From Actinomadura montaniterrae (GTDB lineage: Bacteria > Actinomycetota > Actinomycetes > Streptosporangiales > Streptosporangiaceae): a stretch of 35,031 nt of DNA. A program made the translations under genes and the position numbers. Shown here one piece after another: positions 16,064 through 24,251 of this stretch (positions are counted from its first letter, which is position 1; each line of letters opens with the position of its first letter). Location: NCBI RefSeq assembly GCF_008923365.1, contig NZ_WBMR01000092.1, forward strand, positions 1 through 35,031. Direction: 5' to 3'. Under the pieces are notes generated by a model. That model was not told the origin of the DNA. It did not search any database and saw nothing but the letters and a program-made list of their open reading frames with translations.

Positions 16064-17164
16064 TCACAGCCAGCCGTTGCGGCGGAAGCCTCGGTACAGG
16101 GTGAGGCAGATGAAGGCGATGGCGCCGACGATCATCGGGTAGCCGAAGTGCCAGTGCGTCTCGGGCATGAAGTCGAAGTTCATCCCGTAGACGCCGGTGA
16201 TCGCGGTCGGCACCATGAAGATCGCGCCCCAGGCCGAGATCTTGCGCATGTCCTTGTTGTCGGTGACCGTCACCTGGGTCATGTGCGCCTGCAGGATCGG
16301 GTTCAGCAGCTCGTCGTAGGCCTCGACCTGCTCGCGGACGCGGGTGAGGTGGTCCTCGACGTCGCGCAGGTACTCCTTGATCTCGGCGGGCACGAAGCGG
16401 CGGCCGGACAGGTTGCGCAGCGGCCCGGCGAGCGGCCCGACGGCCCGCTTGAGCTGGATGACCTCGCGCTTGAGCCGGTAGATGCGGCGGGCCTCGTCGG
16501 TGCGCTCCGGCGAGAACACGGCCTCCTCGACCTCGTCGATGTCCTCCTGGACGGCGTCGGCGACGCAGACGTAGCCGTCCACGACGCGGTCGGCGACGGC
16601 GTGCAGGACGGCGGCGGGGCCCATCGCGAGGCGGGCCGGGTCCTTCTCGAGCTGCCGGCGGACGGGGCCGAGCTCGCCGTGCGTGCCGTGCCGGACCGTC
16701 ACCACGAAGTCCGGGCCGCAGAAGATCATGATCTCGCCGGTCTCGACGACCTCGGCCTCGTCGGGGCCGGTGGAGACGTAGCCGACCGTCTTCATCACCA
16801 CGAAGTGGACGTCGTCGTAGCGCTCCAGCTTGGGCCGCTGGTGGGCGTGGATGGCGTCCTCGACGGCGAGCGGGTGCAGGCCGAACACCTCGGCCAGCTC
16901 CGTGAGCTCCGTGGACGACGGCTCGTGCAGCCCGACCCAGACGAAGCCTGCGCTGTCGCCGTCGGGGGTGAGGCGGCCGTCGCGGATCAGGCGGACGGCG
17001 TCCTCGACGGTGGCGGTGGACGCGCGGTGGCCGTCGATGTAGGCGGCCCAGTCGATGACGGCGGAATCGCGGGCGCGCCCCTGTACCTGTGCACCGTGGG
17101 TTCGCCCGCGGGCCTTGAACAGCGACTTGGTGGCGCGCGCAGGACGGACTCGTGTCATGGCCAT
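16064..17164 (-). CDS. corA: CorA-family magnesium/cobalt transporter
   Basis: 366 residues. CorA forms a pentameric Mg2+ (Co2+) channel in the cytoplasmic membrane. The cytoplasmic domain has FVWVGLHEPSSTELTELAEVFGLHPLAVEDA and FVVMKTVGY, a long helical region follows (residues ~200-300), and the C-terminus holds two membrane helices with the signature YGMNFDFMPE between them and a basic tail RGFRRNGWL. ATG 17164 has AGGAG seven nt upstream. The 5' leader is about 230 nt long and carries a short reading frame with an excellent ribosome site, a hairpin and a C-rich tract, so Mg2+-dependent attenuation is plausible. Confidence 0.95.
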   Translation of the reverse strand: MAMTRVRPARATKSLFKARGRTHGAQVQGRARDSAVIDWAAYIDGHRASTATVEDAVRLIRDGRLTPDGDSAGFVWVGLHEPSSTELTELAEVFGLHPLAVEDAIHAHQRPKLERYDDVHFVVMKTVGYVSTGPDEAEVVETGEIMIFCGPDFVVTVRHGTHGELGPVRRQLEKDPARLAMGPAAVLHAVADRVVDGYVCVADAVQEDIDEVEEAVFSPERTDEARRIYRLKREVIQLKRAVGPLAGPLRNLSGRRFVPAEIKEYLRDVEDHLTRVREQVEAYDELLNPILQAHMTQVTVTDNKDMRKISAWGAIFMVPTAITGVYGMNFDFMPETHWHFGYPMIVGAIAFICLTLYRGFRRNGWL

Positions 17165-17244
17165 GAGGTGCTCCTAACCCGCCGGCCACGCACGCAGGGG
17201 CGCGCTCTACCCGTTCTGATCCAGCGGGCCCGAGGGGCGCCGCG

Positions 17245-17361
17245 TCAGCGAGGGGAGCGCGCGAGAGCGATGGCCGGACGCCAGAGGGAGACGGACGGAT
17301 GGACAGTCCTGCCCGGACTGTGAGGGTTCTCCGGCGAACTGCAAGTATCACCAGGACTCAT
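17245..17361 (-). CDS. Candidate corA leader peptide (38 codons, Pro-rich)
   Basis: A short frame on the corA strand starts at ATG 17361, five nt after AAAGGAGGTGG, the best Shine-Dalgarno in the window, and stops at 17245, 80 nt before corA. It begins MSPGDTCSSPENPHSPG and has seven prolines, several in SPGD / SPEN / NPHSPG contexts with acidic neighbours. Its first 20 codons include AGT, CCT, GGT and ACT, rare in this high-GC genome. A hairpin lies inside it. In Salmonella, short proline-containing leader frames (mgtL, corL) couple Mg2+ and translation to transport-gene transcription. This looks like an actinobacterial counterpart, which is inference. Atypical codon use means it is unlikely to encode an ordinary protein. 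Confidence 0.5.
   Translation of the reverse strand: MSPGDTCSSPENPHSPGRTVHPSVSLWRPAIALARSPR
17248..17306 (-). promoter_or_regulatory. C-rich, G-poor tract in the corA leader (rut-like)
   Basis: On the corA strand this stretch begins TCCATCCGTCCGTCTCCC and stays rich in YC dinucleotides up to the leader-frame stop. Such tracts are typical Rho loading sites. If leader translation stops early the tract would be free of ribosomes. Confidence 0.35.
17303..17321 (-). promoter_or_regulatory. Hairpin inside the corA leader frame
   Basis: ACAGTCC and GGACTGT (17303-17309 and 17315-17321) form a perfect 7-bp stem with a 5-nt loop. It overlaps codons 14-20 of the leader frame, so ribosome position would decide whether it forms. 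Confidence 0.5.
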
Positions 17362-17607
17362 CCCGACCACCTCCTTTCACGCACCTCGACCACGGGGCGT
17401 CAAGCCCGTCGCAGCTTACCAGCCGACATTTAAGACGCCGGGCCGTTCGGCGAGGTTCACAAGGGACGCGTGTGACGGCCGCCTCACCCGGGCCCGGCGG
17501 CGTCCGCGACACCGGCCGGCACTGTCCATAACGCCTTTCCGCTCGGGCCTTATGCCCGCCTTCCCGCCGACCACACCGAACCGCCCGGACCAGTAAGCTC
17601 GCGTGAC

Positions 17608-18855
17608 GTGCGAGTACTCGTCCTTGGATCGGGTGGCCGCGAGCATGCGCTCGCCCGCGCCCTGCACCGCGACCCAGCCGTCACCGCCCTCCACTGCGCC
17701 CCGGGCAACCCGGGCACGGCCGAGGTCGCGGACAACCACCAGCTCGACCCCTGCGACCCGACGGCGGTGACGGAGCTGGCCGCGCGGCTCGGCATCGAGC
17801 TGGTCGTCGTCGGCCCCGAGGCGGTGCTCATGGCGGGCGTCGGCGACGCGGTGCGCCGGGCCGGCATCCCGTGCTTCGGCCCCGACAAGGAGGCCGCGCG
17901 GATCGAGGGGTCCAAGGCGTTCGCCAAGGAGATCATGGCGGCGGCGGGGGTGCCGACCGCCGACTCCCGCGTCTGCGAGACCACCGGGCAGGTGGAGGAG
18001 GCGCTCGACGCGTTCGGGGCGCCGTACGTGGTGAAGGACGACGGGCTCGCCGCGGGCAAGGGCGTCGTCGTCACCCGCGACCGGGACGTCGCCGCCGCGC
18101 ACGCCGCCGCGTGCGGCCGCGTGGTGATCGAGGAGTACCTCGACGGCCCCGAGGTGTCGCTGTTCGCGCTGTGCGACGGCCAGCACGCCGTCCCGCTGCT
18201 GCCCGCACAGGACTTCAAGCGCGCCTACGACGGCGACGAGGGCCCGAACACCGGCGGGATGGGCGCCTACACGCCGCTGCCGTGGGCTCCGGACGGCCTG
18301 GTGGACGAGGTGATGTCCCGGGTCGTCCAGCCCGTCGTGGACGAGCTGAGGCGGCGCGAGACCCCGTACGTCGGGGTGCTGTACGCGGGCCTCGCGATCA
18401 CGTCCCGGGGCGTGCGGGTGATCGAGTTCAACGCGCGGTTCGGCGACCCGGAGGTCCAGGTCGTCCTGGACCGGCTGGCGACGCCGCTCGGCGTGCTGCT
18501 GCAGTCCTGCGCGATCGGCGGCCTCGACCCGGAGACGGCGCTGGAGTGGCGGCCCGGCTCCGCGGTCACGGTGGTCGTGGCGGCCGAGGGGTACCCGGCG
18601 GCGCCGGTGAAGGGCGGGGAGATCACCGGCCTGGACGAGGCCGCGGCGGTCGACGGCGCGTACGTGCTGCACGCCGGGACGAAGCTCGGCGCGGAGGGGC
18701 GGCTCGTCGCGGGCGGCGGGCGCGTCCTCAACGTGGTCGGCACCGGCCCTGACCTCGCCGCGGCCCGCGCCACCGCCTACGAGGCCGCCGCGAAGGTCGG
18801 CCTGCCCGGCTCGCACCACCGCACCGACATCGCCCTCAAAGCCGCCCGAGCCTGA
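17608..18855 (+). CDS. purD: Phosphoribosylamine--glycine ligase (GAR synthetase)
   Basis: 415 residues. It joins phosphoribosylamine and glycine with ATP, the second step of IMP synthesis. ATP-grasp layout: N-domain VLVLGSGGREHALARAL and VVVGPEAVLMAGVGDAV, the ATP-grasp part with SKAFAKEIMAAAGVPTA, VVKDDGLAAGKGVVV, EEYLDGPEVSLFALCDG, NTGGMGAYTPLP, and metal ligands in IEFNARFGDPEVQVVL near 285; the C-terminal domain ends at LKAARA. GTG 17608 lies eight nt after TAAGCT (17594-17599) and lacks a Shine-Dalgarno, suggesting a leaderless mRNA. purB follows after 43 bp. Confidence 0.96.
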   Translation: MRVLVLGSGGREHALARALHRDPAVTALHCAPGNPGTAEVADNHQLDPCDPTAVTELAARLGIELVVVGPEAVLMAGVGDAVRRAGIPCFGPDKEAARIEGSKAFAKEIMAAAGVPTADSRVCETTGQVEEALDAFGAPYVVKDDGLAAGKGVVVTRDRDVAAAHAAACGRVVIEEYLDGPEVSLFALCDGQHAVPLLPAQDFKRAYDGDEGPNTGGMGAYTPLPWAPDGLVDEVMSRVVQPVVDELRRRETPYVGVLYAGLAITSRGVRVIEFNARFGDPEVQVVLDRLATPLGVLLQSCAIGGLDPETALEWRPGSAVTVVVAAEGYPAAPVKGGEITGLDEAAAVDGAYVLHAGTKLGAEGRLVAGGGRVLNVVGTGPDLAAARATAYEAAAKVGLPGSHHRTDIALKAARA

Positions 18856-18898
18856 CCCGCCCGGCCACCGCACCTACACGACCTGGGAGAATTCGAGC

Positions 18899-20209
18899 GT
18901 GATCGAGCGGTACACACTTCCGGAGATGGGGCGCGTCTGGAGCGACGCGCACAAGTACGAGCTGTGGTGCCAGGTCGAGACCCTCGTGGTCGAGGCCCAC
19001 GCCGAGGCCGGCACGATCCCGCCGGAGGTGGTGGAGCCGGTGCGCAAGGCGCCGCCGCCGACGCCGGAGGCGGTGCACGAGATCGAGGCGGTCACGCAGC
19101 ACGACGTGATCGCCTTCCTGTCGGCGTGGGCGGACAACACCGAGCCGCGCGAGGCGGCCCGGTACGTCCACTTCGGCATGACCTCGTCCGACCTGCTGGA
19201 CACGGCGCTGGCGCTGCAGCTCGTCGAGGCGACCGACATCCTGCTGGCGAAGGCGGACACGCTGGTCGCGACGCTGCGCGACCACGCGCTGGCGCACAAG
19301 GCGACGCTGCGGGTCGGCCGGACGCACGGCATCCACGGCGAGCCGGACGTGTGGGGCCACCGGGTCGCCGACTTCGCGTTCGCGATGGCCCGGTCCCGGG
19401 ACCGGCTGCGCCGCGCCCGCGAGGCCGTCGGCGTGATGGCGATCTCCGGCGCGGTCGGGACGTACTCCAACATCGACCCGGCCGTCGAGCTGCACGTGGC
19501 GCGCAAGCTCGGGCTGCGGAGTGCGGACGTGTCGACGCAGGTCGTGATGCGCGACGGCATCTCCGAGTGGACGTCCGCGCTGGCGATCATGGCGACGGTG
19601 TGCGAGGCGATCGCGCTGGAGGTCCGGCACGGGCAGCGCACCGAGGTCCGCGAGCTGTGGGAGCCGTTCGGCAAGGGCCAGAAGGGCTCGTCGGCGATGC
19701 CGCACAAGAAGAACCCGATCATCTCCGAGCGGCTGGCGGGGATGGCGCGGATCGTGCGGGCGCAGATCGTCCCGGTGCTGGAGGGCATCCCGCTGTGGCA
19801 CGAGCGCGACATCTCGCACTCGTCGACGGAGCGGATCGCGCTGCCGGACGCGTCCATCGCGCTCGACTACATGCTGAACCTGACGAACCGGCTGATGTCC
19901 GGGCTCGTCGTGGACGAGGCGCGCATGACGGCGAACCTGGAGTCGACGGGCGGCCTCATCTACACCTCGACGGTGCTGCTGGAGCTGGTCGAGGCGGGGA
20001 TGTCCCGCGACGACGAGGCGTACCCGCTGGTCCAGAAGGCCGCGATGGAGACGTGGGAGACGGGCGTCCCGTTCCGTGAGACGCTCCGCAAGCACGCCGC
20101 GGAGGCGGGCCTCACACTGGACGAGGCGCGGCTGGACGAGGTGTGCCGGCCGGAGCGGTTCGTGAAGCGCCTCGACACCGTCTTCGACCGCCTCGCCGCG
20201 CTGACCTGA
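18899..20209 (+). CDS. purB: Adenylosuccinate lyase
   Basis: 436 residues. It releases fumarate from SAICAR and from adenylosuccinate, so it serves both IMP and AMP synthesis. Fumarase/aspartase superfamily motifs: HFGMTSSDLLDTALALQL near residue 90, GRTHGIHGEPDVWGH with the catalytic His near 140, and the signature loop GSSAMPHKKNPIISERLAG near 262 with the catalytic Ser. GTG 18899 has GGGAG about nine nt upstream. Probable operon with purD (43 bp gap); the MOSC gene follows 31 bp later and may be on the same transcript. Confidence 0.96.
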   Translation: MIERYTLPEMGRVWSDAHKYELWCQVETLVVEAHAEAGTIPPEVVEPVRKAPPPTPEAVHEIEAVTQHDVIAFLSAWADNTEPREAARYVHFGMTSSDLLDTALALQLVEATDILLAKADTLVATLRDHALAHKATLRVGRTHGIHGEPDVWGHRVADFAFAMARSRDRLRRAREAVGVMAISGAVGTYSNIDPAVELHVARKLGLRSADVSTQVVMRDGISEWTSALAIMATVCEAIALEVRHGQRTEVRELWEPFGKGQKGSSAMPHKKNPIISERLAGMARIVRAQIVPVLEGIPLWHERDISHSSTERIALPDASIALDYMLNLTNRLMSGLVVDEARMTANLESTGGLIYTSTVLLELVEAGMSRDDEAYPLVQKAAMETWETGVPFRETLRKHAAEAGLTLDEARLDEVCRPERFVKRLDTVFDRLAALT

Positions 20210-20240
20210 CCCGCCTTTGGCCCGATCTCCCGGAGCGACC

Positions 20241-21026
20241 GTGACGGCGACCCTGACCGAGCTGAACGCCTACCCGCTGAAGAGCGGCGGCGGCACCGCG
20301 CTGCGCACCGCCGAGCTGACCGCGCGGGGCCTGCCGCACGACCGGGAGTTCATGCTCGTCGCGCCGTCGGGCCGGTTCCTGTCGCAGCGGGACCTCGCCG
20401 GGATGGCGCTGCTGCGGCCGTCCTACGACGGCGAGGTCCTCACCGTCGACGCGCCCGGCGCCTCGCGGCTCGTCCACAAGGCGGTGGACGACGGCGAGGT
20501 GCTGGACGTGACCGTCCACCGGCACGAGACCCGGGGCGTCGACCAGGGCGACGAGGCCGCCGCCTGGTTCTCGGCGCTGCTGGACGCCGAGTGCCGGCTG
20601 GTCCGCTTCACCGGGCACCGGCCGACGTCGCGGGGCGGCGGCGAGGTGATGTTCGCCGACGGCTACCCGCTGCTGGTCATCTCCGCCGAGTCCCTCGCCG
20701 ACCTGAACGCGCGGCTGGACGTGCCGCTGCCGATGAACCGGTTCCGCCCGAGCCTGGTCGTCGAGGGCCTCGGCGCCTACGCGGAGGACTCCGTGCGGCT
20801 GCTGCGCGTCGGCGGGACCGTCATCGAGATGGTCAAGGCATGCGCGCGGTGCGTCATCACGACCACCGACCAGGAGACGGGCGAGCGGGGGCGCGAGCCG
20901 CTGCGGACGCTGGCGTCCTACCGGACCATCGACCGCGGCATCCGGTTCGGCCAGAACGCCGTCCCGCGCACGCTCGGCACCCTGGCCGTCGGCGACGAGG
21001 TGGAGGTCCTCGAACGCGTCCGTTGA
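20241..21026 (+). CDS. MOSC-domain protein (YcbX/mARC-like, without ferredoxin domain)
   Basis: About 261 residues. N-terminal MOSC beta-barrel domain: LTELNAYPLKSGGGTAL, RGLPHDREFMLVAPSGRFLSQRDLAGMALL. MOSC core: FADGYPLLVISAESLADLN, PMNRFRPSLVVEG, and the motif KACARCVITTTDQETG, where the second Cys corresponds to the molybdenum ligand of mARC/YcbX enzymes. These reduce N-hydroxylated compounds when given electrons. The fused 2Fe-2S domain of YcbX is absent, so an external electron donor is expected. GTG 20241 is chosen because CGGAG lies five nt upstream; a TTG at 20217 is less likely. Confidence 0.85.
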   Translation: MTATLTELNAYPLKSGGGTALRTAELTARGLPHDREFMLVAPSGRFLSQRDLAGMALLRPSYDGEVLTVDAPGASRLVHKAVDDGEVLDVTVHRHETRGVDQGDEAAAWFSALLDAECRLVRFTGHRPTSRGGGEVMFADGYPLLVISAESLADLNARLDVPLPMNRFRPSLVVEGLGAYAEDSVRLLRVGGTVIEMVKACARCVITTTDQETGERGREPLRTLASYRTIDRGIRFGQNAVPRTLGTLAVGDEVEVLERVR

Positions 21027-21043
21027 GGTCAGCCGACGACTGG

Positions 21044-22087
21044 TCAGCCGACGACTTCGCCGGTCTCGTTGCCGAAGCGGTCGCGCATGCGGGTCGGGAC
21101 GATCTCGACGGTCAGGCCCGGCAGCGACGCGATCGGGGTGCGGCCCGCCACGGAGCGGAGCGCGGCGACGACGTCGTCCAGGCCGTCCGGCGGGATGCTC
21201 ACGTCGAGACGGCCGTCCTCGGGCTCCACGACCGCGTAGGCGCCGGCGGGCTGGAACACCATGCGGGTGTCCTCGGTCTGCAGGAGCAGCGTGCGGCCGA
21301 ACGGCAGCCGGCCCCGCAGCGACTGCGCGATCGCCTCCGCCTGCAGCGCGCCGATCCGCAGCGTCGCGGACGCGCCGTCCAGCTCCCAGTGCGCCGTGTT
21401 GACGTACAGGGCGCCGCTGCTCGACCCGTCCCGCGCGATGCCGTCGCGGACGGCGCGCGCCAGCTCCGGGTCGGCGAGCAGGGAGCGCCGGTCGATGTCG
21501 GTGACGAACAGCGGCAGGTGCGGCTCGACGGCCCGCAGGAACGACGTGGCGTCCCACTGCCGGACCGCCTCGTACTCCTCCGACGCGAGCCCGACGACCT
21601 GGAGGAACCGGACGCGGCCGTGCGGCGTGCCGATCTCGCCGAGCTCCGGGTCGGTGACGAACGCGACGGCGCGGATGTCGGAGTCCTCGCGGTCGGCGGC
21701 GATCGGGCCGTTGACGTTCATGTGGTGGCCGGGCTCGAACCAGTTCCCCGAGCTGAACACGTACCGGCCGAGGTTCTGCAGCAGGTTCGCCGCCCAGACC
21801 GGCGGCTCGCCCTCCGCGGGGTCGCGGGCGAGGCGGAAGGTGAACTCGAATCCCCAGCCGGACTCGTCCGGGTCGCCGGACTCCTTGCTGTACAACTCGG
21901 ACATTCCATACGAAATGAAATGCCAGTGCGGGACGGGCTCCGTCCGCGCGTAGACGCTGATCCCGTCGAGCGGATCGGGGCCGCCCAGCGCCCACTTCAC
22001 CACCGTGCCGAGATGGTACGGCTCGACGTCCCCGTAGAGGGGGCGAAGCGCGGCGTCGATGGCGTCCCAGCCGGGCGACTCGTCCAT
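21044..22087 (-). CDS. SUFU (suppressor of fused) domain protein
   Basis: 347 residues. The N-terminal ~200 residues match bacterial SUFU-domain proteins: LDGISVYARTEPVPHWHFISYGMSELY, GWGFEFTFRLAR, WAANLLQNLGRYVFSSGNWFEPGHHM, VAFVTDPELGEI and VRFLQVVGL. These are related to the animal Hedgehog regulator, but in bacteria the proteins often appear as toxin-immunity proteins or have no known role. About 150 further residues (SLLADPELARAVRDGIARDG to the end) form an extra C-terminal domain not recognised here. ATG 22087 follows TAAGGT (complement of 22096-22101) by eight nt. It is convergent with the MOSC gene (17 bp) and divergent from the MurA-type gene. Confidence 0.8.
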   Translation of the reverse strand: MDESPGWDAIDAALRPLYGDVEPYHLGTVVKWALGGPDPLDGISVYARTEPVPHWHFISYGMSELYSKESGDPDESGWGFEFTFRLARDPAEGEPPVWAANLLQNLGRYVFSSGNWFEPGHHMNVNGPIAADREDSDIRAVAFVTDPELGEIGTPHGRVRFLQVVGLASEEYEAVRQWDATSFLRAVEPHLPLFVTDIDRRSLLADPELARAVRDGIARDGSSSGALYVNTAHWELDGASATLRIGALQAEAIAQSLRGRLPFGRTLLLQTEDTRMVFQPAGAYAVVEPEDGRLDVSIPPDGLDDVVAALRSVAGRTPIASLPGLTVEIVPTRMRDRFGNETGEVVG

Positions 22088-22355
22088 GGATGATCACCTT
22101 AGACCCGCCGGCCCGCCGCCGTCCGCCGGACGCCTCAGCTCGGATTTTCCTCGGGAATGCGAACCTTTGGGCCGCTCTGGGGGTCTCACCAAGCAGACTG
22201 GCGCAAGGGTGGCGCATGCGGACACCCCACCCCCGGGCCGGTGGTTTACTGGGGGCCGCGTTCGGCGCAGCGGGACCGTTCGGCGCGCCCGGCCCCCGTG
22301 GTCCCACCTTCATCGGGCAGGCACCTTAACCGCGTTTCAAAGGAGATATGGCGGA

Positions 22356-23648
22356 ATGAGCATGGGCCACGAGGTTCGGTATCGCGTGCGCGGCGGCCGG
22401 CAGCTGCACGGCACCGTCTTCGTCCAGGGCGCCAAGAACGCCGTCCTGCCGATGATCGGTGCTTCGCTGATGGCCTCCCGCGGACGCACGGTGCTGCGGA
22501 ACGTTCCGATCATCGAGGATGTGCGGCGGGCGGTGGAGCTGGCCCGGGCGGTCGGCGCCAAGGCCGAGCTGCACGAGACCGAACGCACGCTCGTGATCGA
22601 CGCCTCCTCGCTCAGCAGCCCCGTGCTGCCCGCCGAGATCGCCTCCCGCTTCCGCGGCTCGTTCCTGTTCGTGCCGGCGCTGCTGCACCGGCTCGGCGAG
22701 GCGGTCATCGAGGGCGTCGGCGGCTGCAATCTCGGCAGCCGCAACCTCGACTTCCACTACAACGGCTTCAAGCGGATGGGCGCCACGGTCACCGAGCACG
22801 TGGCCGACAACGGCGACGGCATCATCCACATCAAGGCCGGCGACCTGCGCGGCGGCACGCTGTACTGCGACACGCCGTCGCACACCGGCACCGAGAACCT
22901 GATCATGGCCGCCGCGCTCGCGCACGGCACCACGCTGATCAAGAACGCGGCGCTGGAGCCGGAGGTGCTGGACAACATCGCCATCCTGCAGGCGATGGGC
23001 GCGAAGATCAGCGGCGGCGGCACCGGGTTCGTCACCGTCGAGGGCGTCGACGAGCTGACCGCCGTCGAGCACACCGTCATGCCGGACCGGATCGACGCCG
23101 GCGTCTTCGTGATGGCCGCCGCGATCACCGGCGGCGACCTGAACCTCGTCGGCGCCACGCTGGAGCACCTCGGCGTCGCCGCCGACAAGCTCGAGCAGAT
23201 GGGCGTCGAGTTCCACCAGCAGGGCGCGGTGCTGCAGGTCCGGCGGGAGCGCACGCTCCGCCCGATCAACGTGATCACCGACGAGTACCCGGGCTTCGCC
23301 ACCGACCTGCAGTCGCCGATCATGGCGCTGTCCTGCCTGGCGGAGGGCCCGTCCTACATCTACGAGCGGATCTTCGACGGCCGGTTCAAGCTGGCCGACG
23401 AGCTGCGCAAGATGGGCGCCGACATCGAGGTCGACGGCAACCGCGCCAAGGTTAACGGCCCGCGCGGGCTGCGCGGCGCCGAGGTCGAGGCGCACGACCT
23501 GCGCTGCGGCAGCGCGCTGGTGCTGGCGGGCCTGGCCGCCGAGGGCGAGACGACGATCACCTCGGCCTACTACCTGGACCGCGGCCACGCGCACACCGCC
23601 GAGCGCCTCTCCCAGCTCGGCGCCGACATCGTCCGCGAGGCCGACTGA
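22356..23648 (+). CDS. murA: UDP-GlcNAc 1-carboxyvinyltransferase, MurA type, Cys active site
   Basis: 430 residues. MurA transfers enolpyruvate from PEP to UDP-GlcNAc, the first committed step of peptidoglycan synthesis. Seen: catalytic Lys in VQGAKNAVLPM near residue 25, GVGGCNLGSRNLDFH near 125 with Cys at the general-acid position, DRIDAGVFVMAAAITGGD, YPGFATDLQSPIMAL with the catalytic Asp, FDGRFKLADELRKMGA, and DLRCGSALVLAGL. As I recall, the M. tuberculosis enzyme has Asp at the Cys position, so this may be a second, fosfomycin-sensitive paralogue. ATG 22356 is ten nt after AGGAG (22341-22345); ATG 22362 is possible. Three hairpins follow the stop. Confidence 0.85.
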   Translation: MSMGHEVRYRVRGGRQLHGTVFVQGAKNAVLPMIGASLMASRGRTVLRNVPIIEDVRRAVELARAVGAKAELHETERTLVIDASSLSSPVLPAEIASRFRGSFLFVPALLHRLGEAVIEGVGGCNLGSRNLDFHYNGFKRMGATVTEHVADNGDGIIHIKAGDLRGGTLYCDTPSHTGTENLIMAAALAHGTTLIKNAALEPEVLDNIAILQAMGAKISGGGTGFVTVEGVDELTAVEHTVMPDRIDAGVFVMAAAITGGDLNLVGATLEHLGVAADKLEQMGVEFHQQGAVLQVRRERTLRPINVITDEYPGFATDLQSPIMALSCLAEGPSYIYERIFDGRFKLADELRKMGADIEVDGNRAKVNGPRGLRGAEVEAHDLRCGSALVLAGLAAEGETTITSAYYLDRGHAHTAERLSQLGADIVREAD

Positions 23649-23694
23649 CCGGCGCCTGGAGCGGAGCTCCAGCGGAGCGGAAGGCGCCGGTCAG
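23645..23694. terminator. Long-stem hairpin with conserved 24-nt loop (murA side)
   Basis: CTGACCGGCGCCT (23645-23657) pairs perfectly with AGGCGCCGGTCAG (23682-23694) around a 24-nt loop; the left arm overlaps the murA stop codon. The loop contains GCGGAGC twice and matches the loop after fbaA (19 of 24, opposite orientation). Confidence 0.75.
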
Positions 23695-23713
23695 TCTGTC
23701 TTTGCCGGGAGGC

Positions 23714-23733
23714 GTGGGGGGTCGTCCCCCCAC
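23714..23733. terminator. G/C tetraloop hairpin after murA
   Basis: GTGGGGGG (23714-23721) pairs with CCCCCCAC (23726-23733) around TCGT, the same design as the hairpin directly after fbaA. Confidence 0.65.
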
Positions 23734-23760
23734 CGGAGACACGACGCAGGTGCGTTTCGG

Positions 23761-23793
23761 ACCGGCCCGGCGGGATGATCCCGCCGGGCCGGT
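23761..23793. terminator. 15-bp stem hairpin after murA
   Basis: ACCGGCCCGGCGGGA (23761-23775) pairs perfectly with its complement at 23779-23793, leaving a 3-nt TGA loop. It is the third hairpin in a row and a strong stop for transcription. Confidence 0.75.
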
Positions 23794-24251
23794 CTGCTGC
23801 TGACTGAGTGGTCATTCCGGCGGGGCGAATCGTCCGCATGTGGCCTCGCCTCTGACCCAATCGGGAGTGGTTCCTTACCGGGCTTGTCACAGCGCGACGG
23901 GAAACCGGGTGGACCACTGGTCACCGGGCGGTCACGCAAAGTCGGGCCACCGCGTTCCACCAGCGGGGACGGGCGACGCCCTGACCAGCGGAGAAAACCG
24001 GATGGACCGATCCAGAAGCGGCTCTCCGGGACGCGTTGAAAAATCACGCGGACGGCGGCCGCGGGCCGTCCGGACGGATCGCTCGTCTTTCCGGGGCGCC
24101 CGACGTCGGGTTGATCAAGTTTCGCCCCGCGGGTAAACCAATCGGTCACCGCAGGGGTCTCCTCAGTGCCCGCCGGCGCCGCGAGGAGGCCCTCCCGGGG
24201 TTTTCGGGTCTTGTTTTTCAACTTCGGACGTCCGAAGATGCAGGATCAAGA
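23794..24251. other. Long intergenic region with repeat motifs, no gene seen
   Basis: Short open frames here lack coding bias, and AT content is higher near 24200-24310. Visible elements are GTCAC at 23886, GTCAC-N6-GTCAC at 23920-23935, the left arm of a 12-bp inverted repeat (24137-24148), and a perfect 16-bp palindrome CTTCGGACGTCCGAAG at 24222-24237 next to a T-rich run. Confidence 0.6.
23920..23935 (+). promoter_or_regulatory. GTCAC direct repeat, 11-bp spacing
   Basis: GTCAC-N6-GTCAC at 23920-23924 and 23931-23935. Direct repeats of GTnAC with about 6 nt between are the type bound by MtrA, an OmpR-family response regulator of actinobacteria. The assignment is a hypothesis. Confidence 0.4.

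Noticed and set aside
17165..17400. M-box (ykoK) Mg2+ riboswitch upstream of corA
   Set aside because: The conserved M-box core could not be recognised; the leader is better explained by a short frame, a hairpin and a C-rich tract.
22348..22359. Three-codon frame (ATG GCG GAA TGA) overlapping the murA start
   Set aside because: AGGAG is only two nt before its ATG, too close for initiation, but well placed for ATG 22356; chance overlap is likely.
24222..24237. Palindrome CTTCGGACGTCCGAAG as an intrinsic terminator
   Set aside because: No T-tract follows it in either direction, and it is far from any stop codon.
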